64,000 nt of DNA from assembly GCF_000214175.1 (NCBI RefSeq), contig NC_015564.1, positions 4,526,001 to 4,590,000 on the forward strand, given 5' to 3'. This DNA is from Hoyosella subflava DQS3-9A1 (GTDB lineage Bacteria > Actinomycetota > Actinomycetes > Mycobacteriales > Mycobacteriaceae). Below the pieces are notes generated by a model. It searched no databases, was not told the origin of the DNA, and saw only the letters and a program-made list of their open reading frames with translations. Positions 25,028 to 37,300 of the stretch are shown here, piece by piece. Position numbers and translations under genes: made by a program. The stretch's first letter is position 1. Each line of letters starts with the position of its first letter.

Positions 25028-26122
25028 TCAGTTCTTTTCCTCCCAGACCAGGACGGGTTTGATCGTTTTTCCCGCCCGCATGTCCGCCACTGCGTCATTG
25101 ATGGCATGAAAGGAATACTTGGTGACAAGCTGTTCCATGGGAAATCGTCCCTCCGCGTGCGCGTCAAACAGTGTGGGAATGAAGTTCTGGGGCACACCGT
25201 CACCCTCCGTGCATCCGCGGAGCGTTTTCCCGTTGAGCATGAGATCGGTGATGTTGATTTCCGCCATCGTCTTCCCGAGCCCGACAACGACCAGCGTCCC
25301 GCACGAGTCCAGAGCCGTCAGAGCCTCCGCAATGACAGCTGGGATCCCAGTCGTGTCAAGCGCATGCGAGGTGCCGCCGTCGGTGATCTCCCGTATTGCG
25401 CCGACCGCTGCGGTGCCAGGTTGGAGCGCGACTGTCGCACCCAGCTTGATGGCTTGCTGACGACGCGATTCGACGGGGTCGATCGCCACCACTGTGCGAA
25501 CGCCGCACGCTCTCGCCGCCATGATTGCAGCTAGCCCTACCGCCCCGGCCCCAAAGATCACGAGCGATGAATCCGTACCCGGTGCGAGCACATTGAGGAC
25601 GGCACCGGCGCCTGTCTGGAATCCACAGCCGAGCGGAGCCGCTGTCGCAAGGTCGGCGACATCGTCATCAACTACGACCACATTGCTCGACGATGTGAGA
25701 ACGTGCTGCGCGAAACTTGACTGCCCGAAAAACGCGCCGAACAGCGGTTTCCCATTCTGGGTGAGGGTCGGTGTACCGTCCCGGCGGCCGCCCGCGGAGT
25801 TCAGGGCCTGCATGTGCGTGCAGTAGCTCGGCAACTCGCTTATGCAGTGCCGGCATTCCCCGCACCACCGATAACTGAGCAGCACGCGGTCACCGGGATG
25901 GATGCTCTCAACGGCATCTCCCACGGATTCGACGACGCCCGCACCCTCGTGCCCGAAGACAGCGGGCATGGGCACCTTCGACTTGAACGTCAGATCGGTA
26001 TGACATACCCCCGAAGCCTCGACGCGGACCAGTATTTCGTCCGCGCGCGGTTCGGCTAGTACCACCGGCTGGATCACGAACGGAGCGTCCGGGGCGGGTG
26101 AAACTGCGGCGAGGGTCTTCAT
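25028..26122 (-). CDS. Zinc-dependent alcohol dehydrogenase (aryl/benzyl alcohol type)
   Basis: A 364-residue medium-chain dehydrogenase, NAD(P)-dependent. The catalytic zinc site is shown by ASGVCHTDL and FGHEGAGVVE, and the structural zinc site by CGECRHCISELPSYC. The Rossmann motif is GAGAVGLAAIMAA, followed by VVAIDPVESRR, whose Asp suggests NAD. CGFQTGAGAVLNV matches benzyl-alcohol and related dehydrogenases. I take ATG 26122 (MKTLAAVSPAP) because it overlaps the stop of the DUF4334 gene (ATGA); the longer frame to 26290 runs through that gene. Both are repressed, I infer, by the divergent TetR through the two 18-bp palindromes. The substrate is unknown. Confidence 0.93.
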   Translation of the reverse strand: MKTLAAVSPAPDAPFVIQPVVLAEPRADEILVRVEASGVCHTDLTFKSKVPMPAVFGHEGAGVVESVGDAVESIHPGDRVLLSYRWCGECRHCISELPSYCTHMQALNSAGGRRDGTPTLTQNGKPLFGAFFGQSSFAQHVLTSSSNVVVVDDDVADLATAAPLGCGFQTGAGAVLNVLAPGTDSSLVIFGAGAVGLAAIMAARACGVRTVVAIDPVESRRQQAIKLGATVALQPGTAAVGAIREITDGGTSHALDTTGIPAVIAEALTALDSCGTLVVVGLGKTMAEINITDLMLNGKTLRGCTEGDGVPQNFIPTLFDAHAEGRFPMEQLVTKYSFHAINDAVADMRAGKTIKPVLVWEEKN

Positions 26123-26589
26123 GAGGCGCGAGTCAGAACGAAATAGAAATGCTGCCCTCTGGGCGTGACACCTTTGCCGTTCATGATTCCCATCAGCGTG
26201 CTGGCATCGACTTTCTTGAAATGGTCGAAAACCGGCCGCATGTCGTACACCATCGTGGCAGTGATCTCGCCGCGGAACTCGATATTCCACAGGCTGGCTT
26301 CCCCGCCCATTGTCTCGGTATTGGAGTAGAGCGCCCCACTATCGTCACGGCAGATGAGCGGCTGGGCATCAAGGAGGGAATTGAAGTTTTTTCCGTGCCA
26401 GCGGATCTTCTCGAGGGTGCCGCATAGTGGATGTCCGGTCGTGAATTCAGCTCCCTCCCATTCGCCGAAGATCTCATCCGCCCGAACAGGTTCGAGTGCC
26501 CCCCAGATCTGGTCAAGCTCTGCCGGGTCGACGGGACCGTCGTGCTGCTGCAGGTCGTGAAAACGAGCGTGTGCATCGGTCAGATTCAT
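26119..26589 (-). CDS. GXWXG/DUF4334 domain protein
   Basis: A 156-residue protein with an N-terminal GXWXG region (EIFGEWEGAEF at about 40) and a C-terminal DUF4334 region (LWNIEFRGEITATMVYDMRPVFDHFKKVD, then GQHFYFVLTR). The fold is probably a small beta barrel; the function of the family is not established. GGAG stands 7 bases before ATG 26589, which decides the start. It comes first in an operon with the alcohol dehydrogenase, joined by an ATGA overlap, and diverges from a TetR gene. A role in handling an alcohol or aldehyde ligand is inferred from this pairing. Confidence 0.88.
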   Translation of the reverse strand: MNLTDAHARFHDLQQHDGPVDPAELDQIWGALEPVRADEIFGEWEGAEFTTGHPLCGTLEKIRWHGKNFNSLLDAQPLICRDDSGALYSNTETMGGEASLWNIEFRGEITATMVYDMRPVFDHFKKVDASTLMGIMNGKGVTPRGQHFYFVLTRAS

Positions 26590-26603
26590 TGTTAACTCCT
26601 TTC

Positions 26604-26660
26604 CCGAACTTTTTGGTTCGGATTCGGTGTTCGACGGTACGCCGAACCAGATGGTTCGGC
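26604..26660. promoter_or_regulatory. Two matching 18-bp TetR-type operators
   Basis: CCGAAC-N6-GTTCGG occurs at 26604-26621 (centre TTTTTG) and again at 26642-26659 (centre CAGATG). The second extends to a 9-bp-arm palindrome with a 2-bp centre, GCCGAACCAGATGGTTCGGC, at 26641-26660. Their starts are 38 bp apart. They fill the space between the DUF4334 start (26589) and the TetR start (26678). Confidence 0.8.
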
Positions 26661-26677
26661 AAGGTACACTGACGGGA

Positions 26678-27280
26678 ATGCGAGCAGCAGGAGAAGCGAC
26701 GCGAGAACGCATACTCGTGGCAGCAACTGAAGAGTTCGCCGAGTTCGGGTTCGCGGGTGCGCGCATCAACCGGATCGCGAAGACAGCCCGGGCGAGCAAA
26801 GATCGCCTCTACACCTACTTTGAGAACAAGGAAGATCTGTACACCGCGGTCACTGCGCGGTGGGTAGCGGAAACTGTCGGCGAAGCCGCCCTGACTGCCG
26901 ATGATCTGCCCGGCTACGTCGGGCGTCTTTACGACAGCTTTCTGTCTCACCCGCATAACCTGCAGCTGCAAACATGGATCGAACTCGAATCACCGGAAAT
27001 ACTATTCCGCGAAGGCCCCTTCCGCGCCGCCCGCGAAGTCAAACTCGCTGAGATTCGCCGGGGGCAGCGTGCAGGTCTCATTGATTCCTCGTGGAAGGCC
27101 ACAGACCTGCTGATCATGCTTACCGATATCCCGCGCACGCTTGCCGCGTCGGTACTTGTCGCGGAGCGGAACGCACCCGCAGGACTCACCCATTCCGTCC
27201 GGGCTGATCGTCGCATTGCGGCAATTGAGGCGACGCGACGGCTCATCGCGTTTCAAAATCCATCTGCTCAGGTCGTCTAA
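26678..27280 (+). CDS. TetR-family transcriptional regulator
   Basis: A 200-residue repressor. The DNA-binding part is RERILVAATEEFAEFGFAGARINRIAKTARASKDRLYTYFENKEDLYTAV (about 8-60), followed by a helical ligand domain with LQTWIELESPEILFREGPFRAAREVKLAEIRRGQRAGLI. I take ATG 26678 because an upstream ATG at 26627 would place translation across the palindromic operators; GGGA just before 26678 is a weak ribosome site. It is divergent from the DUF4334/alcohol dehydrogenase operon and convergent with the NRPS gene. Two equal palindromes in the divergent gap are its likely sites, allowing control of itself and the operon. Confidence 0.93.
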   Translation: MRAAGEATRERILVAATEEFAEFGFAGARINRIAKTARASKDRLYTYFENKEDLYTAVTARWVAETVGEAALTADDLPGYVGRLYDSFLSHPHNLQLQTWIELESPEILFREGPFRAAREVKLAEIRRGQRAGLIDSSWKATDLLIMLTDIPRTLAASVLVAERNAPAGLTHSVRADRRIAAIEATRRLIAFQNPSAQVV

Positions 27281-27345
27281 ACACGGCAATTTCCGCAGGT
27301 TCTATTGACCTGCGCCGATGGATTTGAAGGCAGGGCGGGGCGGGT
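27261..27345. repeat. Intergenic inverted-repeat element, copy B
   Basis: CATCTGCTCAGGTC (27261-27274, inside the end of the TetR gene) is mirrored by TGACCTGCGCCGATGGAT (27306-27323). The right arm goes on as TTGAAGG and a G-rich stretch ending in TAGACC, as in copy A at 5654-5735. The middle differs from copy A and holds its own hairpin, CGCAGGT (27294-27300) with ACCTGCG (27308-27314), which may end transcription of the convergent TetR and NRPS genes. Confidence 0.6.
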
Positions 27346-27350
27346 AGACC

Positions 27351-30300
27351 TCACGGTGCAGTCAGGAAACGGTTCAGCACGGGCGCGATCTCAGCAATCG
27401 CCTTGGGGTGCGTCATTTCCAGGTGCCCGACCGGGACTTCGTTGACGTACACAGCCCCCGTGACAAAGGGACGCCACGTTGCTGCCGCTCGGCCATTCGG
27501 GTGACCAGCGTTCGCGTCGTCAGTGGCCGAGAAGAAGACGACGTCGCCTTCGAATACGCCCGGCCGGTACTGCTCGATGATCTGCCCGGCGGAGGCAAAG
27601 CTGTCGATGATGTGGTCCGCCTGTTCGGCAGTGAACATGTGGGACTGCACGACCTTCCCCCGGATTATGTCGAGGACCTCTTGCTTCGTTGTGGCACGAA
27701 CAACGCGGTCAAGACCGAAAAGGTCGCGCCATCCGCCAAGCAGGTCCTCGAACGAATCCGGAATATCCGCCGGGTCCGGCACGTGCGGATCCGGTTCGAG
27801 GGTGCTGTCGAACACCGCAAGCAAAGCAACTTCCTCACCGTCTGCTTGCAGAGTCACGGCCATCGCGTGTGCGATGACACCGCCGAACGACCAGCCCAGC
27901 AGGTGATAGGGCCCGTGCGGCTGAACCCGCCGTATCTCCGCGATGTACCGGCGTGCGTACTCTTCAACTGAACTCGGCATCGGTTCGCCCGCGACGACGT
28001 GAGGATCCTGCAGCCCGTAGACCGGCCTCCCAGGGTCAATATGGCCGATCAGCGCACCGAAGAACCATGCGAGCCCGCTCGCGGGGTGAATGGCAAACAG
28101 CGGCAGCCCCGGCCCTCCCCTCCGCAGCGGCAGCAGAACTTCGAACCCGGACTGATCGCTCGCGGAATGAGTTGCGGAATCGGCCCCAAGTCGCCGCGCT
28201 AGCGAAGTGGGGGTCGGGTCCGAGAACATCCACTGCAGCGGTACGGACAACCGGTGCCGGGACTCCAGCATCGCGACGAAGCGAGAAGCGGCAAGGGAAT
28301 TGCCCCCTATCTCGAAGAACGAGTCGAACGCACCCACCCGCGGAACGTTCAGCAGCTCCGCGAAAACGCTGGCAATCTTTCGTTCGAGCGCAGTTCGCGG
28401 CGCAACGAACTGTGTGCGCGGTGTCACCGCGTCGAGCACGGGAAGCCGCTTACGGTCCAGTTTGCCTGTGTTCCCCAGCGGCAACGCATCAAGCACTACC
28501 AACTCGCCGGGCACCATGTATTCGGGCAATAGGCGTCGCGCACCGGCGAGCACCGTGTCCGCATCGAACTCTCCCTTTTCGGGAACCACGAAACCGGTCA
28601 GTCGCTCCGAACCGCGACCGCGAACAGCGTCGACGCGTACCGCCGCGTGCACGACGCCTCGTTGCCGCGAGAGCACTGACTCGATTTCCTCCAGTTCGAT
28701 ACGCAGCCCACGCAATTTGACCTGCAGGTCTACGCGGCCGACGCATTCGATTTCACCGTTGCGATTGACGCGCGCGAGGTCGCCTGTCCGGTACAGCCGA
28801 CTGCCCACGGGCCCGTTCGGATTCGCAATAAAGTGGGTGGCGGTCAAACCGGTCCGTGCTACGTACCCGCGAGCAAGCTGGGGGCCGCTGACGTATAGCT
28901 CACCGATCACACCTCGTGGCACACGCTTGAGTCGACGATCAAGAATGTATACACCGCAGTCGGCCTCAGCCTCGCCGATGGGTACGGATGCCCACTCTGT
29001 CGCTGCGTGCGTGACGTCGCGCAGATGCGTGATACTCACAGCGGCTTCAGTGGGCCCATAGAGGTTGTGAAGTTCAGCCGGACAGATCGCACGGAACCGG
29101 TCGGCAAGCCGCGCTGGCAACGGCTCGCCAATGCACAGGACGTGCTGCAGCGACGAACATCGCCCAGCTTCCGCGGTATCCAGATATGCGGCGAGCAAGG
29201 ATGGCACGAAAGGCGCTGTCGTTACGGAGAACTCGCTCATGAGTGCCGCAACCGAACGGGGGTCCCGATGCTCTCCCGCCTCCGCGATGACGACGCGCGC
29301 ACCCGCCGCCAGCGGCCACCAAATCTCCCAGACAGAAAGATCGAAGGTCGCGGGTGTCTTCCAGAGCATCGTGTCCGCTGGACCGATGGGGTACTCGGAT
29401 TGCATCCAGGTGATCTGATGAGCGACAGCCGCATGTGGCACCGCCACACCCTTGGGCTCGCCCGTCGAACCTGACGTGAAGATGATGTAGGCGAGATCGA
29501 GTGGCCGCAGCGGACGAGTTCGTTCGGCCCTCGTGACTGGCGCAGAGGAATAGTGCGGAAGCTCCCGCTCCAGGAACGTGATCCGGACTGTATCTGCAGG
29601 TAGCTGTACCCCGTCATCCGCGACCACGTGCCCGACGCCGGCCACGTGCATCACGTGCGCGATGCGCTCCGGGGGATGCTCGATATCGAGAGGTACGTAG
29701 GCCGCACCACATTTCATCACCGCATGGAGGACCGTTAGCATCCGCTCCGAGGGCCGCATCGCGATACCCACGGTGTGTCCTGGGCCAAGACCGCACGCAA
29801 TAAGTCGCCGCGCAAACTGATTCGCACGAGCATGAAAATCCCGGTAGGTGCGGGCCCCGTCCCTGCCCACGAAAGCCAGCAAATCCGGGGTCCGTTGCGC
29901 CTGGTGTTCGAACATCTCCACGAGCGTTCCGTACTCCGCTGTCAGCTCAGGGGTTTCGCGCTCTAAGGCCGGCACTAGCTCGAGGTCACCGACTATGGCA
30001 TGCACGTCCGCGCAGATAGCGTCCAGCACACGGTTCAGCAACGCAGCAAATTCAAAGGCAGTGTCGCGATCGAACAGCGCTTCGGAATACGTAAATGCCA
30101 CCGGCAGCGAGCTACCCTCCGAGTGATCAACCACCATGAGATGCAGGTCGAACTGGGATACACCTATCTCATGGTCCACGATGTTTGCCTGCAGTCCTGG
30201 CAGCGAAAACTCTTCGGGCGTCAGGTTGTGGAAGGAATACGCGACGTTGAAGAGCGGACTGTGCGCGGTCGAACGTGGCGGGTTCAGCGCCTCGACGAGT

Positions 30301-31316
30301 TGCTCGAAAGGCAGCTCGGTATGGGTAAAGGCGCTGATATCCCGTTCACGCACATGGGCGAGCAGCTCAGCGAAACTCCCGCTTGTGTCTACCTGTGTAC
30401 GAAGCACCAGCGTGTTGGCGAACATCCCGACGAGATCATCGAGGGCCCGCGGCCCGCGGCCCGAGATCGGTGTACCGACGCAGATGTCGCTGCTCCCAGA
30501 CAGGCGCGCAAGCAGTGCCACGTACGCCGCGTGTAGCACCATGTAGAGCGTCGACTGATGGTCTTGTGCCAGCATCCTCAGCTGCTGTGCGGTGTGTGCC
30601 GGAAGCTCGAACCGAACCGTGCCGCCTTGAGCGGACGCTACCGCTGGGCGCGGCCGATCCGTCGGCAGACTGAGCAAGTCAGGAGCTCCAGTGAGTGCAT
30701 TGCGCCAATAGTCGATCTGCGCTGCGGCAAGAGATGAGGGATCGTGGGGGTCCCCCAGGACGTCACGCTGCCACATCGCGAAGTCGGCGTAGTGCACCGG
30801 CAAGGGAACCCACTCGGGCTCGCCGCCGCGTATCCGTGCGGCGTATGCGCTCATCACATCGCGAGCAAGCGGACCCATCGACCCGCCGTCCGCGCTGATG
30901 TGGTGGACAACGATCAGCAGTACGTGCTCGGTTGCCGCGAGCCGGAATAGGCACAGGCGCAGCGGCACAGCCCGTGAGACGTCAAAGCCGGCGGAGGCGT
31001 TGCGGCGTAGCGCCTCGTCCAGCTCCTGTTCCCCGCTAACCGCGACAGTTTCCAGACGCACACGAGTGGGCTCCGGCTCAAGCACTTCCTGATATCCGAC
31101 GCCATCACGGGAGGGATACACGGTCCGCAGTGTCTCGTGCCGGGCAACCACGTCCCTGAGTGCGGCGTCGAGCGCGGTCCGATCGAGCGGGCCGCTCAAC
31201 CGGACCGCTAGTGAAATGTTGTAGGCCGGTGATGCCGGGTCCAGCTGATTCAGAAACCACATCCGCGTCTGTGCGAGGGATAGTGGCACGAACTCACCGC
31301 GGGGTTGCGGTACCAA
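27351..31316 (-). other. NRPS module 6: C6, A6, T6, thioesterase
   Basis: C6 starts near 6168 with HHISADG. A6 covers about 6626-7095 and differs from the other five ([20 protein letters not shown]); its pocket reads roughly D-L-W-P-L-I-L-V-S. T6 is GGNSL at about 7167. The thioesterase, about 7215-7481, has GWSFGG with the nucleophile Ser near 7303, an Asp in AVFDSTLEP and His in VGHLEM. It would release the peptide by hydrolysis or ring closure. Confidence 0.88.
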
Positions 31317-34300
31317 TGGTTTCGCGACCGAGCGGGATGTACGCAGGTGGGCAAGGTCCACCGCTGCTGGGGCATCGAAAACGTCTCTCACATTGACTGA
31401 TTCGCCGAGTGCATCACTTATCTGCGCAGCTGCCCGCACCGCGGAAAGGGAGTCTCCACCGAGGTCGAAGAACGACGTGTTGATGTCAATGTCATCGCTG
31501 CGCACGCCGAGCACGTCAGCGAACGCCGCGACGATCAGGCGCTCACGCTCCGTGCGAGGGCCACGCACATCGTCGTTCGCGCGGCGCAACGGCGGCGGCG
31601 CGGGGAGCGCACGGCGATCGATCTTGCCCGCCGTAGTCAGGCGGAACGTATCGACTGCAACGAGCTGCGCCGGAACCATGTAGGACGGAAGCTGAGCGCG
31701 CAGCCGGGACAGGACGCTGCGCTCATCGAACTGGGCGGCACGCTCAGGCACGAGATTCACGTAGGCGACAAGACGCGTCGGACCGCTCGTCGTGGGAACA
31801 ACCGCAACGGCGCGGTCTATCTCTGGCTGCCCGCCGAGGATCGCTTCGACCTCCTCGAGTTCGATGCGCAACCCGCGGATCTTCACCTGCAGGTCGGCGC
31901 GCCCTCGATACGAAAGGTGATGATCTGACGTCCAGGCGGCCAGGTCGCCCGTGCGGTACATGCGCTCACCAGCGCCAGCGAAGGGGCACGCAACGAAGCG
32001 TTCGGCCGTGAGCGCGCTGCGGCCGAGATAGCCCCGCGCGAGCGCGGCACCGACGACGTAGAGTTCACCGGTCACGCCGACAGGAACGGGGTTGAGCCAC
32101 GGGTCGAGAATGACAAGTTGCACACCACGTATCGGAGCGCCGAGCGTGATGGGTTGTTCAGCAAGGAGTCTGGTTCCGCTCACCCACACTGTCGCTTCGC
32201 TGGGCCCGTAGGCGTTGTACAGGCACCTGTGCTCAGCCCATCGTTCGACGGTGCTGGACGATGCGGATTCGCCGCCCGTTATCACCGTGCGCAGCGCATC
32301 GAGACCCTCGGTGGGTGTCTCGCTCAGTACGCCGGGCGTCAAGAATGCGTGCGTCACCCGTTCGCGCCGCATCAGCCGGGCGAGTTCGCGCCCGCCGTAG
32401 ACGTCGGGGGGTGCGATCACGAGTGTCGCGCCGCAACCGTGCGCCATCAGCACCTCCAGAATGGAGGCGTCGAAGGCTGGGGAGGCCGCAGCGAGCACCC
32501 GTGCGTCAGCTGAAACACCGAATTCTGACCTCTGCACTTCGGCCAGGGTTTCGATGCCGGCATGTGTCACCGCGACGCCCTTCGGCGTGCCGGTGGAGCC
32601 GGACGTGTAGATGACGTAGGCGAGTTCAGCCGGACGGGGCGCACGCAGAGTGACGGGGCGATCGGCGGACGCATCCGGCGCGAGCCACGTTATTGACGGC
32701 ACCAGTTCGGGAATCTCGGGTGTCCTGCCTCGGTCGCATACGCCAAGCCACGCACCCGCATCCGTGACCACGTACTCGATGCGCGCGCTCGGCCACGCCG
32801 GGTCGACGGGAAGGTACGCGGCACCCGACCTGGCGATGGCCCACAGCGCGATCACCACGTCAATCGATCGTGAGATCGCTACTGCTACAACGGTTTCAGC
32901 ATTCGCGCCATTCGCCACGAGTGCGGCTGCGAGCGAGTTCGCGCGCTCGTTCAGTTCCGCAAACGACAGTTCGTGGCGCACCCCATCGGCATCCCAGCCC
33001 ACCACTGCCGGTGTCTGCGTGCGTGCCGGATTACCGTGCGCGGTCAGCACTTCCGCGAAGCTAGCCCGGCTAGATTCCCGTGGTTCTGTTTCGCTGACCG
33101 TCCATGGCGCGGCGCCCGCCGTGAGAGCGCCGACGTGCGCGTCGTCATTGTCGGCGAAGAAGCGAAGCGCCCGCAGGTACTGCGAGGTAAACCAGGACGC
33201 CCAGCGCGCACTGAAGATGTCCGTCGCATAGATGACCATTCCGCTGAGCCCGTCACCGTCGGGAGCCAGCACGATCTGAAGGTCGTGCTGAGAGGTGACC
33301 GGATCGAGGGGAAAACTACTCATCTCGATATCTCCGGCGCGCAACGGCGCGGCTCCAGACTGTTGCAGCGCGAGCATCACCTGGAAGAGGGGCGCATGGG
33401 ACGTCGCGCGTTCAGGCTTCATCGCGTCGACGAGTTGCTCAAAAGGCAAGTCGGCGTGGGCTAGTGCGTCAGTGTCGGTCCTTCGCACCTCCGCGAATAC
33501 GTCACGGATTGTCATTTCCGGATCAATATGGGTTCGCAATACGAGCGTGTTGACGAACATTCCGACGAGGCCCTCGACCCCGCTGTGGCTGCGTCCCGCC
33601 ACAGGTGCACCGATACAGATGTCACTGGTGCCGGTCAGACGCGCGAGCAACGTCGCGAGTGCCGCATGCGCCGCCATAAAAACCGTGGTGTCGTGGCGGC
33701 GCGCACATTCAGCGATCCGCGCAAGCAACTCCGCCGGAATGTCGAACCGGACGGCGGAGCCTCGGTGCGTGGCGACCGGAGGGCGTGGCAGATCGGATGG
33801 CACCGCAAGCATGTCAGGGAGGCCGTCGAGGCGTTTCCGCCAATGCCGAACAAGCTGCCCCGCTATCGAATCCGGATCAGCGGCAGCACCAAGTTGTGCC
33901 CGTTGCCACAGCGCAAAATCGGCGTACTGCAGGGGCAGCGGCGTCCAGTCCGGCACCGTTTTCGCTCGGCGTGCCGCGTACGCGGTCAGCAGATCCGTCA
34001 TCAGCGGCTCCATTGACGCACCATCAGCTGCGATGTGGTGGAGCACGACCACCAGCACGAAGTCGGTCGGGCCCAGCGTAAATAGGCTGGCACGCCAGGG
34101 CAGTTCCTGTGTCACGTCGAATCCCGCCGACATCAGGTTCCGGACGGCGGGCTCGAGCTCACTCTCGTAGTCGATCGGTTTGACGACCATGTCAACGGCG
34201 GCTTCTCGTGGATCCAGAACATGCTGGTATCCCACCCCGGCGTCCGCCGGGTAAATGGTGCGCAGAATCTCCTGGCGCGCACTGACATCAGCGAATGCAG

Positions 34301-37300
34301 CACGAAGCGCATCGACATCGAGTTCACCCCGCACGCGTACCGGCAGCACGATGTTGTAAGCCGGAGACGTCGGGTCGAACTGGTTGAGGAACCACATCCG
34401 GGTCTGCGCGAGGGACAACGGCACCCGTTCAGGCCGCTGATCACGGGGAATCACCGCTTCGGCGCTCGGCGCCACACGTGCGAGCTGCGCGACGGTGGGC
34501 ATGTCGAACACTGTGCGTACGCTGACGCCGATCCGCGCAGCCACCTGACCTGCGGACAGCGAATCACCACCGCGCGCGAAAAAGGACTCATTTCGTCCAA
34601 TAGCAGCAGCAGGAAGGTTCAGCGCATCTGCGAAGAGTTCCGTGACACGGCGCTCATCCGGATTTCTGGGTGGATCACTGGCCTCGGCAGTGGAGCGCGA
34701 CGGTGCAGGCAGCGCCCGCCGGTTCACCTTGCCCGTACTCGTCAGGGGCAGCTCGTCGAGTACAACGAGCTGTGCGGGCAACATCGACGACGGTAGCCGT
34801 TCGGCGAGTGATGCAAGTACTGCCGCCGAATCCACCGCGCCGCGTGTGGGGGTCACGTACGCGACGAGCTGCTGAACGGGACGCTGCCCGTCCGTGGAGC
34901 TTTCCTTGTGGAGCACAGTCACCGCCGCCCGTACGTGCGTGTGGCTGACGAGGGCGGCGTCAATCTCACCTAGTTCTACCCGCTGACCTCGAATCTTTAC
35001 CTGAGAATCCGCGCGACCGCGGTACTCCAGGCGCCATTCCGCCGTCCAGCGGGCAAGGTCGCCGGTCCGGTACATGCGCGTGCCCTCTGCAGTGTGTGGG
35101 TTCGCCACAAAGCGCGTTGCGGTAAGTCCTGGCTGGTTGAGATAGCCGCGTGCAAGGGCGGGCCCACAAAGATAAAGCTCGCCGGTGACGCCCGTCGGCA
35201 CCGGCCGAAGCCAGCCGTCCAGCACTATCGCGCCGGCTGCGGGAATCGGCGTTCCGATTGTCACGGGGTCACCCTCGATCAGACGCGTGCCTGTCGTCCA
35301 CACCGTGGCCTCGCTGGGACCGTACGCGTTGAACAAATGTCGTCCCGGCGCCCACGTTCGCACAAGTGTTTCGGGCACCGCCTCCGCACCCGTGACGAGC
35401 ACGTCAACCGAACACAGGGCAGTGCTGGGCACGGTGGCGAGTACCGCTGGGGTGAGAAACCCGTGGGTGACCCCGGCCGAGGCGATCCATTCACCCAGCG
35501 TCAGACCCGACGTCGTGTCCGGTGGGGCGAGAACGAGCGCCGCGCCAGAGCCGTACGCCATGAGGAGCTCTAGAACGGAAGCATCGAATGCGGGTGATGC
35601 CGCAGCGAGCACGCGCGCGCCTGGCGCGATCCGGAAGCGTTCGCGCTGAACTCGGGCGAGTATCCCCAGTCCATTGTGGGTGACGACGACCCCTTTCGGG
35701 CGTCCGGTCGAACCGGAGGTGTAGATGACGTACGCCGTATGATCGACCCTTGTGTGCGGCGGTGGCGCCTGGCGTGCGGGTCGCGAAAGATCTACCGTGT
35801 CGACCACGATCCACGGGATGCCGGTGGGCACCGAATCAAGGTGGGCGGCGAGCGTAATGCCCACGCCTGCAGCGGAGTCTGCGAGTGTCTGGGCAATCCG
35901 GGCATGAGGCCACATCGGGTCGATGGGGAGGTATCCAGCACCGGCTTTCATGACAGCCCAAAAAGCAGTGGGCAACTGCGGTGAACGCCCGGTAACCACG
36001 GCAACGAGAGTCTCCGGCCCCGCTCCCGCACCTCTCAGAATCTCAGCGAGCCGGTCAGACTGTGCGTCCAGTTCACCGTACGAGAGGCTGTGCATGCCGT
36101 CCGCGGTGCGCCAGACCACCGCTGGGGCATCACTCCCCGCACGAGCGAGCGCCGAGCGGAGCACGGTGTCGAGTGCTTCACGTGAAACAATCTCGTCACC
36201 CCAGCGCAAGGGCACGCCGTCGCCTGCTCTGAGTGCCGACACTGGTATCTGGCTATCAATCGCCTTCTCGAGCGCGTAGCCGAGGCGATGGGAACAGGCC
36301 TGCGCCAGCGAATCGCGAACGCGATCACGCCGGTAGCGGACCACTATTCGTAATCCCTCAGCCGCCAGGCTGGACTGCACGATGAGGGGGTAGTGCGCAT
36401 GGTCTGAGCCCGACACACCGGTGACCTTCATCCCGCCGACCTGCGCCTTCGCGAGTTCTGCTGGATCGCCGGGGTACGACTCGAACACGGTCAGTGTGTC
36501 GAACAGGGCGGGCATGCCGATTGTGCGCAGGATCTCGGACAGCTGGACGTCGTGATGGTCTACAAGCTCTGCTTTGCGCCGCTGCAGTTCCACCAGCGCG
36601 GCTGCGACAGTTTGACTCGGATCGAGCCGGATAGCTAGCGGCAGTGTGTTGATGAACAAGCCGATTATCGATTCGGCACCCGGCAGTTCCGCTGGCCGCC
36701 CGGAGACCGTCTCACCTGTGACCACACGGTTCTGATGGGTGAGGCCGGAAAGAACTACTGCCCAGGCGAACTCGATCACAGTCGCGACAGTCACATCGAG
36801 TGTGCGGGCCAGTTCGACGACGGCCGCTGAGACATGCGGCGGCAAATCAACCTGCGTGCTCGCAGTGTCCGCGGTTTCTGGGATGCTCGTCTCGGGTGGC
36901 AGGATCAGCGTTGGTTCGTCGATGTCGCTCAACGCCTCGCACCAGGCGGCGATTCCCGCAGATCTGTCGCGGGACCGGAGCCAGTCGAGATAGTCACTGA
37001 ACGCAGCCGCCGGGACTGCTGGGACACCACTCTCCGGGGATATGTACTGCTGCAATATCTCTCGTATGAACAGCGGCATCGACCAGCCGTCAAGCAGCAC
37101 GTGATGGTGGGTCAGCAGCAGACGCGACTTCCCGTGCCCTAGGTGTACGAGCGCCGCACGCAACAGCGGTGCCGAGTTCAGATCGAACGCGGTCTCTCGG
37201 TCGCGTCTCAGGACTGCGTCCCACCGGCTCTGCTCCCCCGCGAGTTCAATAGACTCGAACGGAACGTGCACAGACGAAGGGATGACCTGCACGAGTCGGC

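Noticed and set aside
26119-26290. Longer start (26290) for the alcohol dehydrogenase
   Set aside because: That stretch is the DUF4334 gene in another frame; the ATGA joint at 26122 fits operon structure.
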